Positions 5,187-11,437 of a DNA stretch of 11,437 nt are shown here, piece after piece; position 1 is the stretch's first letter, and each line of letters begins with the position of its first letter. The notes under the pieces were generated by a model. The model was given only the letters and a program-made list of their open reading frames with translations. It searched no databases and was not told the origin of the DNA. The stretch comes from an uncultured Eubacteriales bacterium (lineage in GTDB: Bacteria > Bacillota > Clostridia > Oscillospirales > Oscillospiraceae). Location: assembly GCA_900544975.1 (NCBI GenBank), contig UQXI01000054.1, positions 1 to 11,437 on the forward strand, given 5' to 3'. Both the position numbers and the translations under genes were made by a program.

Positions 5187-5417
5187 ATGAAATTGGAAGA
5201 ACTTCGTGATTTGATCGTGGAAACCCTGGGCTGCGACGCCGAGCAGGTAACGCCAGAAGCCAGCCTCACCGCCGACCTGAAGGCAGATTCCCTGTCCCTG
5301 GTGGAGCTGGTGATGGCCCTGGAAGAGGCCACGGGCCTGTCCATCGACGACGGCGACATGAAAAGCCTGCAGACGGTGGGCGACGTGCTGGACTATCTGC
5401 AGGAGCATCAGAATTGA
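5187..5417 (+). CDS. acpP: Acyl carrier protein
   Basis: This 76-residue, strongly acidic protein carries growing acyl chains on a phosphopantetheine arm. The attachment serine is S35 in the motif KADSLSLVELVMALEE, matching the family's DSL motif, and the length is normal (about 75-80). The ATG at 5187 has AAGGAG 7 bases upstream; an in-frame ATG at 5157 lies inside the operator palindrome and adds an unrelated tail, so it is not used. It is the first gene of the operon, 32 bases ahead of accB, and the only early gene not overlapping its neighbour, which may allow a higher expression level than the enzymes. Serving fatty acid synthesis is clear from the context. Confidence 0.95.
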   Translation: MKLEELRDLIVETLGCDAEQVTPEASLTADLKADSLSLVELVMALEEATGLSIDDGDMKSLQTVGDVLDYLQEHQN

Positions 5418-5449
5418 GGGAGCCCAGCGCTTCCCAGGAGGAAATCCCA

Positions 5450-5869
5450 ATGACCAATCAGGAAATCATGGATCTGGTGTCCTGCTTCGACCAAAGCACG
5501 GCCCAGACAATGAAAGTAACCCGGGAGGGCTTCACCCTGGAGCTGACCCGGGAGGCAGCAATCGGCGCACCTGCGCCGGTTCCCACTGCCTGTGCGCCCG
5601 CCCCCGTAGCTGCACCGGCTGTAGAGGAGGGCTGCACCGTAACCGCCCCCCTGGTGGGGACCTATTACGCCGCCCCCAATCCCGAGCAGCCGCCCTTTGT
5701 GAAGGCAGGCGACCGGGTGAAAAAGGGAGAGACCCTGTGCCTCATTGAGGCGATGAAAATGATGAGCGAGGTGGCCGCCCCCTGTGACTGCGAGATCCTG
5801 CAGATCCTGAAGTCCAATGGGGACCTGGCTGCATATGGCGAAACCCTGTTTCGCTATCGGGCATGTTGA
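5450..5869 (+). CDS. accB: Biotin carboxyl carrier protein of acetyl-CoA carboxylase
   Basis: The 139-residue protein carries the biotin that shuttles CO2 between AccC and AccA/AccD. The C-terminal biotinyl domain (about 61-137) has the EAMKM motif with K103 as the biotinylated lysine. Before it lies a flexible Ala/Pro-rich linker (about 40-58), and the first 35 residues resemble the usual N-terminal segment of AccB. The length is slightly below the E. coli protein (156). AGGAGG ends 7 bases before the ATG. The final codons overlap accC by 7 bases, which suggests coupled production of carrier and carboxylase in a fixed ratio. Confidence 0.95.
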   Translation: MTNQEIMDLVSCFDQSTAQTMKVTREGFTLELTREAAIGAPAPVPTACAPAPVAAPAVEEGCTVTAPLVGTYYAAPNPEQPPFVKAGDRVKKGETLCLIEAMKMMSEVAAPCDCEILQILKSNGDLAAYGETLFRYRAC

Positions 5870-7251
5870 GGCGGGTCCTGATCGCCAACCGGGGCGAAAT
5901 CGCGCTTCGCATCCTCCGGGCCTGCCGGGAGCTGGGCATTGAGACGGTGGCCGTCTATTCCCAGGCCGATGAAGAGGCGCTGCCGGTGCAGTTGGCCACC
6001 CAGGCGGTGTGCATTGGTCCCGCCCGTGCCTCAGACAGTTACTTAAATCAGGAAGCGCTCCTGACGGTGGCCCAATCCACCGGCTGCGACGGCATCCACC
6101 CAGGCTATGGCTTCCTGTCCGAAAACGGGGAGTTTGCTGACGCCTGCGCCCGCCAGGGCCTGGCCTTCATTGGGCCCTCCGGGGACACCATCCGCCGGGC
6201 AGGCAGCAAATCCGCAGCAAAAACCCTGATGAAGCAGGCGGGGGTTCCGGTGACTCCCGGCTCCGACGGCCCCGTAGACAGCGTGGAAGCCGCCCGGGAT
6301 GCGGCCAAGGCCGTGGGCTATCCGGTGCTCCTCAAGGCTTCCGCCGGAGGCGGTGGCCGGGGCATCCGCCGGGTCTACCGGGAAGAGGATCTACAAGAGG
6401 CCTTCGAAAGCGCCCAGGCCGAGGCCGTTGCCTGTTTCGGCAACGGGGAGATGTATCTGGAAAAGCTGATCCTCCGGCCCCGGCACATTGAAGTCCAGGT
6501 TTTGGCTGACCGCCACGGCCATGTGATCTCCCTGGGAGACCGGGATTGCTCCGTCCAGCGGCGGAACCAAAAACTGTTGGAGGAAGCCCCCGCCTGGGGC
6601 CTGTCCCCAACGCTTCGGGAGGAGATGGGCCAGGCCGCCGTGCGGGCCGCCCGGGCTGTGGGCTATGAGAGCGCGGGAACTGTGGAGTTCCTGCTGGACC
6701 CGGACGGAAATCATTTTTACTTCATGGAAATGAACACCCGGATCCAGGTGGAGCATGGCATCACAGAGATGGTGACCGGTGTGGACTTGGTGCGGGAGCA
6801 GCTGCGGATTGCCTCGGGCCTCCCCCTATCCATCACCCAGGAGGCAGTGCGCATCACCGGCCACGCCATCGAGTGCCGCGTCAATGCAGAGGACCCGGCA
6901 GCGGATTTCCGCCCCTGCCCCGGTACGGTAGAGTTTTTGCACTTCCCCGGCGGCCCCGGCGTCCGGGTGGATTCCTGCCTCTACACCGGCTGCCAGCTGC
7001 CGCCCTGGTACGACTCCATGGCGGCGAAGCTGATGGCCCACGCGCCCACCCGGCTGGAGACCATCCGAAAGATGCGGCGCTGCTTGGAGGAGTTTATTCT
7101 GGAGGGCTTTCCCACCAATGCGGAGCTGTCTTACCAGATTTTGTATCATCCGGATTTCATCCGGGGCTGCTGTACCACAGCATTTTTAGAGGAACATTTG
7201 CCGGAGCTGCTGGAATTCAGCCGCCGGCTGGAGGAGGAGACGAAGGGATGA
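5863..7251 (+). CDS. accC: Biotin carboxylase subunit of acetyl-CoA carboxylase
   Basis: The 462-residue enzyme carboxylates the biotin of AccB using ATP and bicarbonate. It opens with RRVLIANRGEIALRI, the N-terminal signature of biotin carboxylases, then shows HPGYGFLSEN (79-88), the ATP-grasp glycine loop KASAGGGGRG (158-167), RHIEVQVL (207-214), NQKLLEEAP (235-243) and EMNTRIQVEH (289-298). Residues matching E. coli K116, E288, R292 and E296 are present at K116, E289, R293 and E297. The segment after the last motif reads GITEM where E. coli and most relatives have PVTEM, a small oddity. The length is normal (E. coli 449). The ATG overlaps the end of accB, and the stop overlaps the accD start in an ATGA. 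Confidence 0.96.
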   Translation: MLRRVLIANRGEIALRILRACRELGIETVAVYSQADEEALPVQLATQAVCIGPARASDSYLNQEALLTVAQSTGCDGIHPGYGFLSENGEFADACARQGLAFIGPSGDTIRRAGSKSAAKTLMKQAGVPVTPGSDGPVDSVEAARDAAKAVGYPVLLKASAGGGGRGIRRVYREEDLQEAFESAQAEAVACFGNGEMYLEKLILRPRHIEVQVLADRHGHVISLGDRDCSVQRRNQKLLEEAPAWGLSPTLREEMGQAAVRAARAVGYESAGTVEFLLDPDGNHFYFMEMNTRIQVEHGITEMVTGVDLVREQLRIASGLPLSITQEAVRITGHAIECRVNAEDPAADFRPCPGTVEFLHFPGGPGVRVDSCLYTGCQLPPWYDSMAAKLMAHAPTRLETIRKMRRCLEEFILEGFPTNAELSYQILYHPDFIRGCCTTAFLEEHLPELLEFSRRLEEETKG

Positions 7252-8102
7252 ACGGAATTTTTGCCCAGCGCCGGGCACGGCTTCTCTCCATGAAAGCAGT
7301 CCGGGAGGCGGGGCCCCCAGCCTCTGCCTGCCCCGGCTGCGGCGCCCAGACTGATCGGACGGAGCTAATCCGGAATCACTGGGTCTGCCCCCAATGCGGC
7401 CACCACTTCCCCATGGATGCTTACAGCCGCCTGAACGAGGTGCTGGACGCCGGCTCCTTCCGGGAGCTCAATGAAAAATACCCGGCTGCCGATCCCCTGC
7501 ATTTTCCCGGATATTCGGAAAAGCTGAAAAAGGCCCAGGAGAAGACCGGCCTCACCGAGGCTGTGGTGACGGCTCTGGGGACCATCGGCGGCCGGCGATG
7601 CGTGGTAGGGGTGATGGACAGCCGGTTTTTTATGGGCTCCATGAGCGCCGCCGTCGGAGAGAAGATCACCCTGGCCATTGAATACGCCACCAAGAACCGC
7701 CTGCCCCTCATCCTCTTCTGTGCCAGCGGCGGCGCCCGGATGCAGGAGGGGATTCTGTCCCTCATGCAGATGGCCAAGACCAGCGCCGCGCTGGAACGGT
7801 TTGCCCGGACGGGGCGGGTGTATCTCTCCGTCCTGACGGACCCCACCACCGGCGGGGTCACTGCGAGCTTCGCGTCTTTGGGAGACATCATCCTGGCAGA
7901 GCCCGGCGCGCTCATCGGATTCGCTGGCCCCAGGGTCATTCAGCAGACTATCGGCCAGACGCTGCCGGAGGGCTTTCAGAGAGCGGAATTTCAGATGGAG
8001 CACGGCTTCGTAGACGCAGTGGCGCCCCGGAACCAGCTGCGGCCCACGCTGGTGCAGCTCTTACAGCTCCATGAGAAGGGAGGCAGGGAATGGAAGAACT
8101 GA
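7248..8102 (+). CDS. accD: Acetyl-CoA carboxylase carboxyltransferase, beta subunit
   Basis: AccD forms the carboxyltransferase with AccA and moves CO2 from biotin to acetyl-CoA. The 284-residue protein has the N-terminal zinc ribbon (C28, C31, C47, C50), followed by the crotonase-like carboxyltransferase domain with CASGGARMQEG (158-168) and DPTTGGV (198-204), both diagnostic, plus AEPGALIGFAGPRVI (217-231). The zinc ribbon distinguishes it from AccA and from biotin-dependent decarboxylase subunits. The ATG at 7248 overlaps the accC stop and follows GGAGGAG; an in-frame opening back to 6873 merely reads through accC. Its last 13 bases overlap accA. Confidence 0.96.
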   Translation: MNGIFAQRRARLLSMKAVREAGPPASACPGCGAQTDRTELIRNHWVCPQCGHHFPMDAYSRLNEVLDAGSFRELNEKYPAADPLHFPGYSEKLKKAQEKTGLTEAVVTALGTIGGRRCVVGVMDSRFFMGSMSAAVGEKITLAIEYATKNRLPLILFCASGGARMQEGILSLMQMAKTSAALERFARTGRVYLSVLTDPTTGGVTASFASLGDIILAEPGALIGFAGPRVIQQTIGQTLPEGFQRAEFQMEHGFVDAVAPRNQLRPTLVQLLQLHEKGGREWKN

Positions 8103-8923
8103 CTGCAGTCCAACACCTGGCCATTGCCAGACACCCGGGCCGACCCAATGTCACCGATTACATCGCCGCTCTGTTCACAGACTTTTTCGAGCAGCGGGGA
8201 GACCGGCTCTGTGGAGAGGATCCGGCGATTTTAGGCGGTGTGGCCCTCTTCCACGGCCATCCGGTCACCGTCATCGGCACCCGGAAGGGGAAAAACCTGG
8301 AGGAAAACCTCCGCTGCAACTTTGGAATGCCCAGCCCCGAAGGCTACCGGAAGGCCCGGCGGCTCATGGAACAGGCAGAGAAGTTCCGCCGCCCCATCAT
8401 CACCCTCATTGACACCAGTGGCGCATACCCCGGCCTGGAGGCGGAAGCCCGGGGCCAGGGGGAGGCCATTGCCCGGAATCTGCTCACCCTCAGCCAGCTG
8501 ACGGTGCCGGTGGTGGCCGTGGTCCTGGGCGAGGGCAATAGCGGTGGCGCACTGGCCTTGGCCGTAGCAGACCGGGTGCTGATGCTGGAGCACAGCGTCT
8601 ATGCAATCCTGTCTCCTGAGGGGTTTGCCTCCATTTTGTGGAAGGACTCCGGACGCAGCGGAGAGGCGGCGGGACTCATGAAGCTGACAGCGCCGGAGCT
8701 GCTGCGGCTGGGGGTCATCGACGAGGTGATCCTGGAGCCTGTGGGCGGCGCCCACCTGGCCCCGGCCATTGCCTACCGGGAGGTGGACCAGGCGCTGTTC
8801 CGCCACCTGGCCGCCCTCAGCCGGGAGCGGGGCGGCGCTTTGACCGCCGCCCGATATGAGAAATTCAGACGAATGGGTGTGGCTCTGCCCAGCGCAGACC
8901 CGCCCCGGAAGGAGGAGCCATGA
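8090..8923 (+). CDS. accA: Acetyl-CoA carboxylase carboxyltransferase, alpha subunit
   Basis: AccA pairs with AccD to complete the carboxyltransferase. The 277-residue protein has RPNVTDYIAALFTDFFEQRGDR near the start (18-39), IGTRKGKN (62-69), the oxyanion-region motif DTSGAYPG (108-115), GEGNSGGALAL (147-157) and YAILSPEGFASILWKD (171-186). E. coli AccA has about 319 residues; this one is shorter at the N-terminus, as is common in Firmicutes. The ATG at 8090 follows GGGAGG. It starts inside the end of accD, and its stop overlaps fabH in an ATGA. The adjacent accD makes a combined propionyl-CoA-type subunit unlikely. Confidence 0.96.
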   Translation: MEELTAVQHLAIARHPGRPNVTDYIAALFTDFFEQRGDRLCGEDPAILGGVALFHGHPVTVIGTRKGKNLEENLRCNFGMPSPEGYRKARRLMEQAEKFRRPIITLIDTSGAYPGLEAEARGQGEAIARNLLTLSQLTVPVVAVVLGEGNSGGALALAVADRVLMLEHSVYAILSPEGFASILWKDSGRSGEAAGLMKLTAPELLRLGVIDEVILEPVGGAHLAPAIAYREVDQALFRHLAALSRERGGALTAARYEKFRRMGVALPSADPPRKEEP

Positions 8924-9882
8924 ATGGAATCAAGATCCTGGGAATGGGACGCAGCGTCCCGGCCCAGGTGGTGACCAACGACGACATGGCCCGGATAGTA
9001 GATACCAGCGACGAGTGGATCACCAGCCGCACCGGCATCCGCAGCCGACATCACTGCAGGGGCGAGACCCACACCCAGCTGTGCCGTGAAGCCGCCCAGC
9101 GGGCCCTGGAGCGGGCCGGAGTCCGTCCGGAGGAGATCGGCGCCTGCATTGTGGCCACTGTGACGGCCCAGAGCCTGGTCCCCTCCACAGCCTGTCTGCT
9201 GCAACGGGATCTGGGCCTCCCGCAAGACATCCCCTGCTTTGACCTCAGCGCCGCCTGCACCGGCTTTCTCTTCGCCCTGCACACCATGGAATGCCTGCTC
9301 AACGCCTCCTCCCGGCCCTACGGCCTGGTGATCGGCGCCGAGGTCCTGAGCCGGTTCAGCGATTTTACAGACCGGTCCACCTGCGTGCTGTTCGGCGACG
9401 GAGCCGGTGCGGCGGTGGTGGAATGCCGGGCCGGATGGCCCTCCATCAGCGCCCAGCTGGGCTGCACGGGAAACGATCAGATCCTCCGCATCCCGGGCGC
9501 CCGGCTGGAGGAGCCTCCGCTCATTGCCATGGACGGCCGGGGCGTCTTCCGGTTTGCGGTGGAGACGGTGCCCCGGTGCGTGAAGCAGGTCCTGCAACAG
9601 CGCGGCTACACAGTGGATGAGATTGACTGCTTTGTATTCCACCAGGCCAACGCCCGAATTACAGACCTGGCCGCCCACAAGCTGGGCATTCCACCAGAAA
9701 AATATTATAAAAATATCGATCACTATGGAAATACCTCCGCTGCCAGCATCCCTCTGGTGTTGAGTGAACTTCAGGACCTGGGCCGGATTGGTCCCGGCAG
9801 CCGGGTCCTTGCCGTGGGATTTGGAGGCGGCCTCACCTGGGGCGGCGCTCTGCTGGAGTTTGAGAAAAGGAGACCCTTATGA
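8920..9882 (+). CDS. fabH: Beta-ketoacyl-ACP synthase III (chain initiation)
   Basis: FabH condenses an acyl-CoA primer with malonyl-ACP to start a fatty acid chain. The 320-residue protein has the catalytic triad of the family: C113 in DLSAACTGF, H241 in VFHQAN and N271 in YGNTSAAS, close to Cys112/His244/Asn274 of E. coli FabH. SDEWITSRTGIRSRH (30-44) is the conserved N-terminal stretch that contacts CoA, and the C-terminal glycine-rich GFGGGLTWGGALL is typical. Whether it prefers acetyl-CoA (straight chains) or branched primers cannot be read reliably from the sequence. GGAGGAG lies 3 bases before the ATG, and both ends overlap neighbours by 4 bases. Confidence 0.96.
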   Translation: MNGIKILGMGRSVPAQVVTNDDMARIVDTSDEWITSRTGIRSRHHCRGETHTQLCREAAQRALERAGVRPEEIGACIVATVTAQSLVPSTACLLQRDLGLPQDIPCFDLSAACTGFLFALHTMECLLNASSRPYGLVIGAEVLSRFSDFTDRSTCVLFGDGAGAAVVECRAGWPSISAQLGCTGNDQILRIPGARLEEPPLIAMDGRGVFRFAVETVPRCVKQVLQQRGYTVDEIDCFVFHQANARITDLAAHKLGIPPEKYYKNIDHYGNTSAASIPLVLSELQDLGRIGPGSRVLAVGFGGGLTWGGALLEFEKRRPL

Positions 9883-10829
9883 ATCGACTGAATGAACTTT
9901 TGGGGACGGAGTTCCCCATCATCCAGGGCGGCATGGCCAACATCGCCACCGGCGAATTCGCCGCCGCCTGCTCCAACGCCGGGGCCCTGGGCGTCATCGC
10001 CTCCGGTTCCCTCCGGTCCGGAGAGGAACTGTGCAACCAGATTGCAATCTGCCGGTCCAAGACGGACAAGCCCTTTGGGGTCAATCTGATGCTGATGAAC
10101 CCCGCCGCCTCGGAAATGGCCCTGGTCATCGCCCAGGAGCGGGTGCCGGTGGTCACCACCGGCGCCGGGAATCCGTCTCACTACATTCCCGCCTGGAAGG
10201 AGGCCGGGGTGAAGGTCTTCCCCGTGGTGGCCGCCACCATTCTGGCCCGCCGCCTGGTCCAGGCTGGCGCTGACGCCATCATCGCCGAAGGCACAGAGTC
10301 CGGCGGCCATGTGGGCGAGATGACCACCATGGCTCTGGTGCCCCAGGTGGTGGACGCCGTGGATGTACCGGTCATTGCGGCCGGCGGCATCGCCGACGGC
10401 CGTCAGATGGCGGCAGCCCTGGCCCTGGGGGCCTGCGGCGTCCAGGTGGGCACCTGCCTCCTGGTGAGCCAGGAGTGCCCCATTCACGAGAACTATAAGC
10501 TGGCCCTGCTGAAGGCCAAGGACAGCGACACCACCGTAACCGGCCGCTCCATCGGCGGTCCCGTGCGGGTGCTGAAGAACAAGATGGCCCGGGAATACCT
10601 GGCTCTGGAGAGCCGGGGGGCCAGCCTGGAGGAGCTGGAGCGCTGCACCCTGGGCGGCCTGCGCCGCGCCGTGTTTGACGGCGACGTGGTCACCGGCAGC
10701 GTCATGACCGGCCAGGTGGCGGGCATGCTTCACGAGATCCGTCCCCTGCGGGCAATCTTCCAGGAGCTCTATACCCAAGGCCAGGCCGTGCTCCGCACCA
10801 CCCGGGACGTATGGGGGGAGCAGACATGA
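9879..10829 (+). CDS. fabK: Enoyl-ACP reductase II (FMN-dependent)
   Basis: FabK reduces enoyl-ACP, the last step of each elongation round, with FMN and NAD(P)H. The 316-residue protein is a TIM-barrel of the nitronate monooxygenase-like family: PIIQGGMANIATGEFAAACSNAG near the start, EGTESGGHVGEMTT (137-150) with H144, the counterpart of the conserved His144 of pneumococcal FabK, and FMN-phosphate segments AAGGIADGRQ (167-176) and GVQVGT (187-192). A true nitronate monooxygenase is the main alternative, but the fab context and the ESGGH motif favour FabK. FabK enzymes are generally insensitive to triclosan; that is family knowledge. AAAGGAG precedes the ATG, which overlaps the fabH stop. Confidence 0.94.
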   Translation: MNRLNELLGTEFPIIQGGMANIATGEFAAACSNAGALGVIASGSLRSGEELCNQIAICRSKTDKPFGVNLMLMNPAASEMALVIAQERVPVVTTGAGNPSHYIPAWKEAGVKVFPVVAATILARRLVQAGADAIIAEGTESGGHVGEMTTMALVPQVVDAVDVPVIAAGGIADGRQMAAALALGACGVQVGTCLLVSQECPIHENYKLALLKAKDSDTTVTGRSIGGPVRVLKNKMAREYLALESRGASLEELERCTLGGLRRAVFDGDVVTGSVMTGQVAGMLHEIRPLRAIFQELYTQGQAVLRTTRDVWGEQT

Positions 10830-11437
10830 AGCTGGGTTTTTTGTATGCCGGACAGGGCAGTCAGCACCCGGGGATGGGACAGGATCTGTACGAAGCCTAT
10901 CCCGCCTTCCGGGCCGTCCTGGACCGGGCGGATGTGGGCTTCGACCTGAAGGCCCTGTGCTTCCAGGGACCGGAGCAGCAGCTGAGTCAAACCCGATATA
11001 CCCAGCCCTGCATGGTGGCCTTCGCCGCCGGGCTGACAGCCGTGCTGCGGGAACAGGGCATTGCACCGGACCTGGTGGCCGGGCTCTCCCTGGGTGAGTA
11101 CTCCGCTCTGGCCGCCGCCGGTGTGCTGGAGGAGCAAACCGCCATTTCCCTGGCCGCTTTCCGTGGGAAAGCCATGGAGGAAGCCGCTGCCGGCCGCGAC
11201 AGCGCCATGGTGGCGGTCCTGGGATTGGACCGGGAGCGGCTCCTGGAAGCCGTCCGGGAGGCCGAGCCCCTGGGCGCCGTGGTGATTGCCAACTACAACT
11301 GTCCCGGCCAGCTGGTCCTGGGCGGAGAGCGGGCGGCGGTACAGCAGGCCGCTGCCCTGGCCAAAGCCCGGGGCGCCCGCCGGTGTGTGCCTCTGCGGGT
11401 GTCCGGTCCTTTCCACACCCCGCTCATGGCCCCCGCC
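10826..11437 (+). CDS. fabD: Malonyl-CoA:ACP transacylase, N-terminal part (cut by window end)
   Basis: FabD moves malonyl from malonyl-CoA to the acyl carrier protein, supplying the extender unit. The visible 204 residues include the N-terminal YAGQGSQHPGMG motif (7-18), the nucleophile S88 in GLSLGEYSA and the catalytic H197 in SGPFHTPLM, along with QPCMVA (60-65). Family members run to about 310 residues, so roughly a third is missing beyond the window. The ATG overlaps the fabK stop in an ATGA after a GGGGGGAG ribosome site. fabG, fabF and fabZ are not in the window and may follow. Confidence 0.95.
   Translation, partial: MKLGFLYAGQGSQHPGMGQDLYEAYPAFRAVLDRADVGFDLKALCFQGPEQQLSQTRYTQPCMVAFAAGLTAVLREQGIAPDLVAGLSLGEYSALAAAGVLEEQTAISLAAFRGKAMEEAAAGRDSAMVAVLGLDRERLLEAVREAEPLGAVVIANYNCPGQLVLGGERAAVQQAAALAKARGARRCVPLRVSGPFHTPLMAPA

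Noticed and set aside
8773..9723. Minus-strand open frame (316 codons) opposite fabH
   Set aside because: It is antisense to fabH with its full catalytic triad, and has no ribosome site or family motif.
9771..11066. Long minus-strand open frame (431 codons) opposite fabK and fabD
   Set aside because: It is antisense to clearly identified fab genes; its protein is Gly/His/Gln-rich without any family pattern, as expected from the reverse of GC-rich coding sequence.

Overview
The window looks like chromosomal DNA of a GC-rich Gram-positive anaerobe of the class Clostridia, probably Oscillospiraceae-like. The reasons are strong AGGAGG-type ribosome sites, the holB–ricT neighbourhood typical of Firmicutes, a FabK-type enoyl-ACP reductase and four-subunit acetyl-CoA carboxylase. 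The genus is an inference and cannot be fixed from the sequence alone. I found no mobile element, CRISPR array, tRNA or rRNA. Most of the window is housekeeping. The less ordinary material is in the intergenic control regions.

Left part (1-1290, minus strand): the start of ricT (PSP1-domain protein, cut by the window edge) lies behind holB (DNA polymerase III delta'), which has its own extended -10 promoter. From a shared divergent region (1249-1534) a second unit reads right (1535-2859). It encodes a small repetitive acidic lipoprotein and a BMP-family substrate-binding lipoprotein with no transporter subunits beside it. This unit ends in a 200-bp intergenic stretch (2860-3059) packed with palindromes, including two related hairpins, the second followed by a T-tract.

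Middle (3060-4903, minus strand): an overlapping three-gene operon encodes an AbrB/SpoVT-type regulator, an ABC ATPase and an ABC-2 permease. Its promoter is near-consensus, with an operator-like inverted repeat at the start of transcription. A 356-bp gene-free stretch (4831-5186) holds this promoter and the oppositely directed promoter of the fatty-acid operon.

Right part (5101-11437, plus strand): a type II fatty acid synthesis operon reads acpP-accB-accC-accD-accA-fabH-fabK-fabD, cut within fabD at the window end. AccBCDA makes malonyl-CoA. FabD would transfer malonyl to AcpP, FabH starts chains by condensing an acyl-CoA with malonyl-ACP, and FabK performs the last reduction of each cycle. 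Every junction from accB onward overlaps by 4-13 bases, so translation is probably coupled. A perfect 22-bp AT-rich palindrome sits just downstream of the -10 box and is the likely operator of a fatty-acid repressor that is not encoded in this window.
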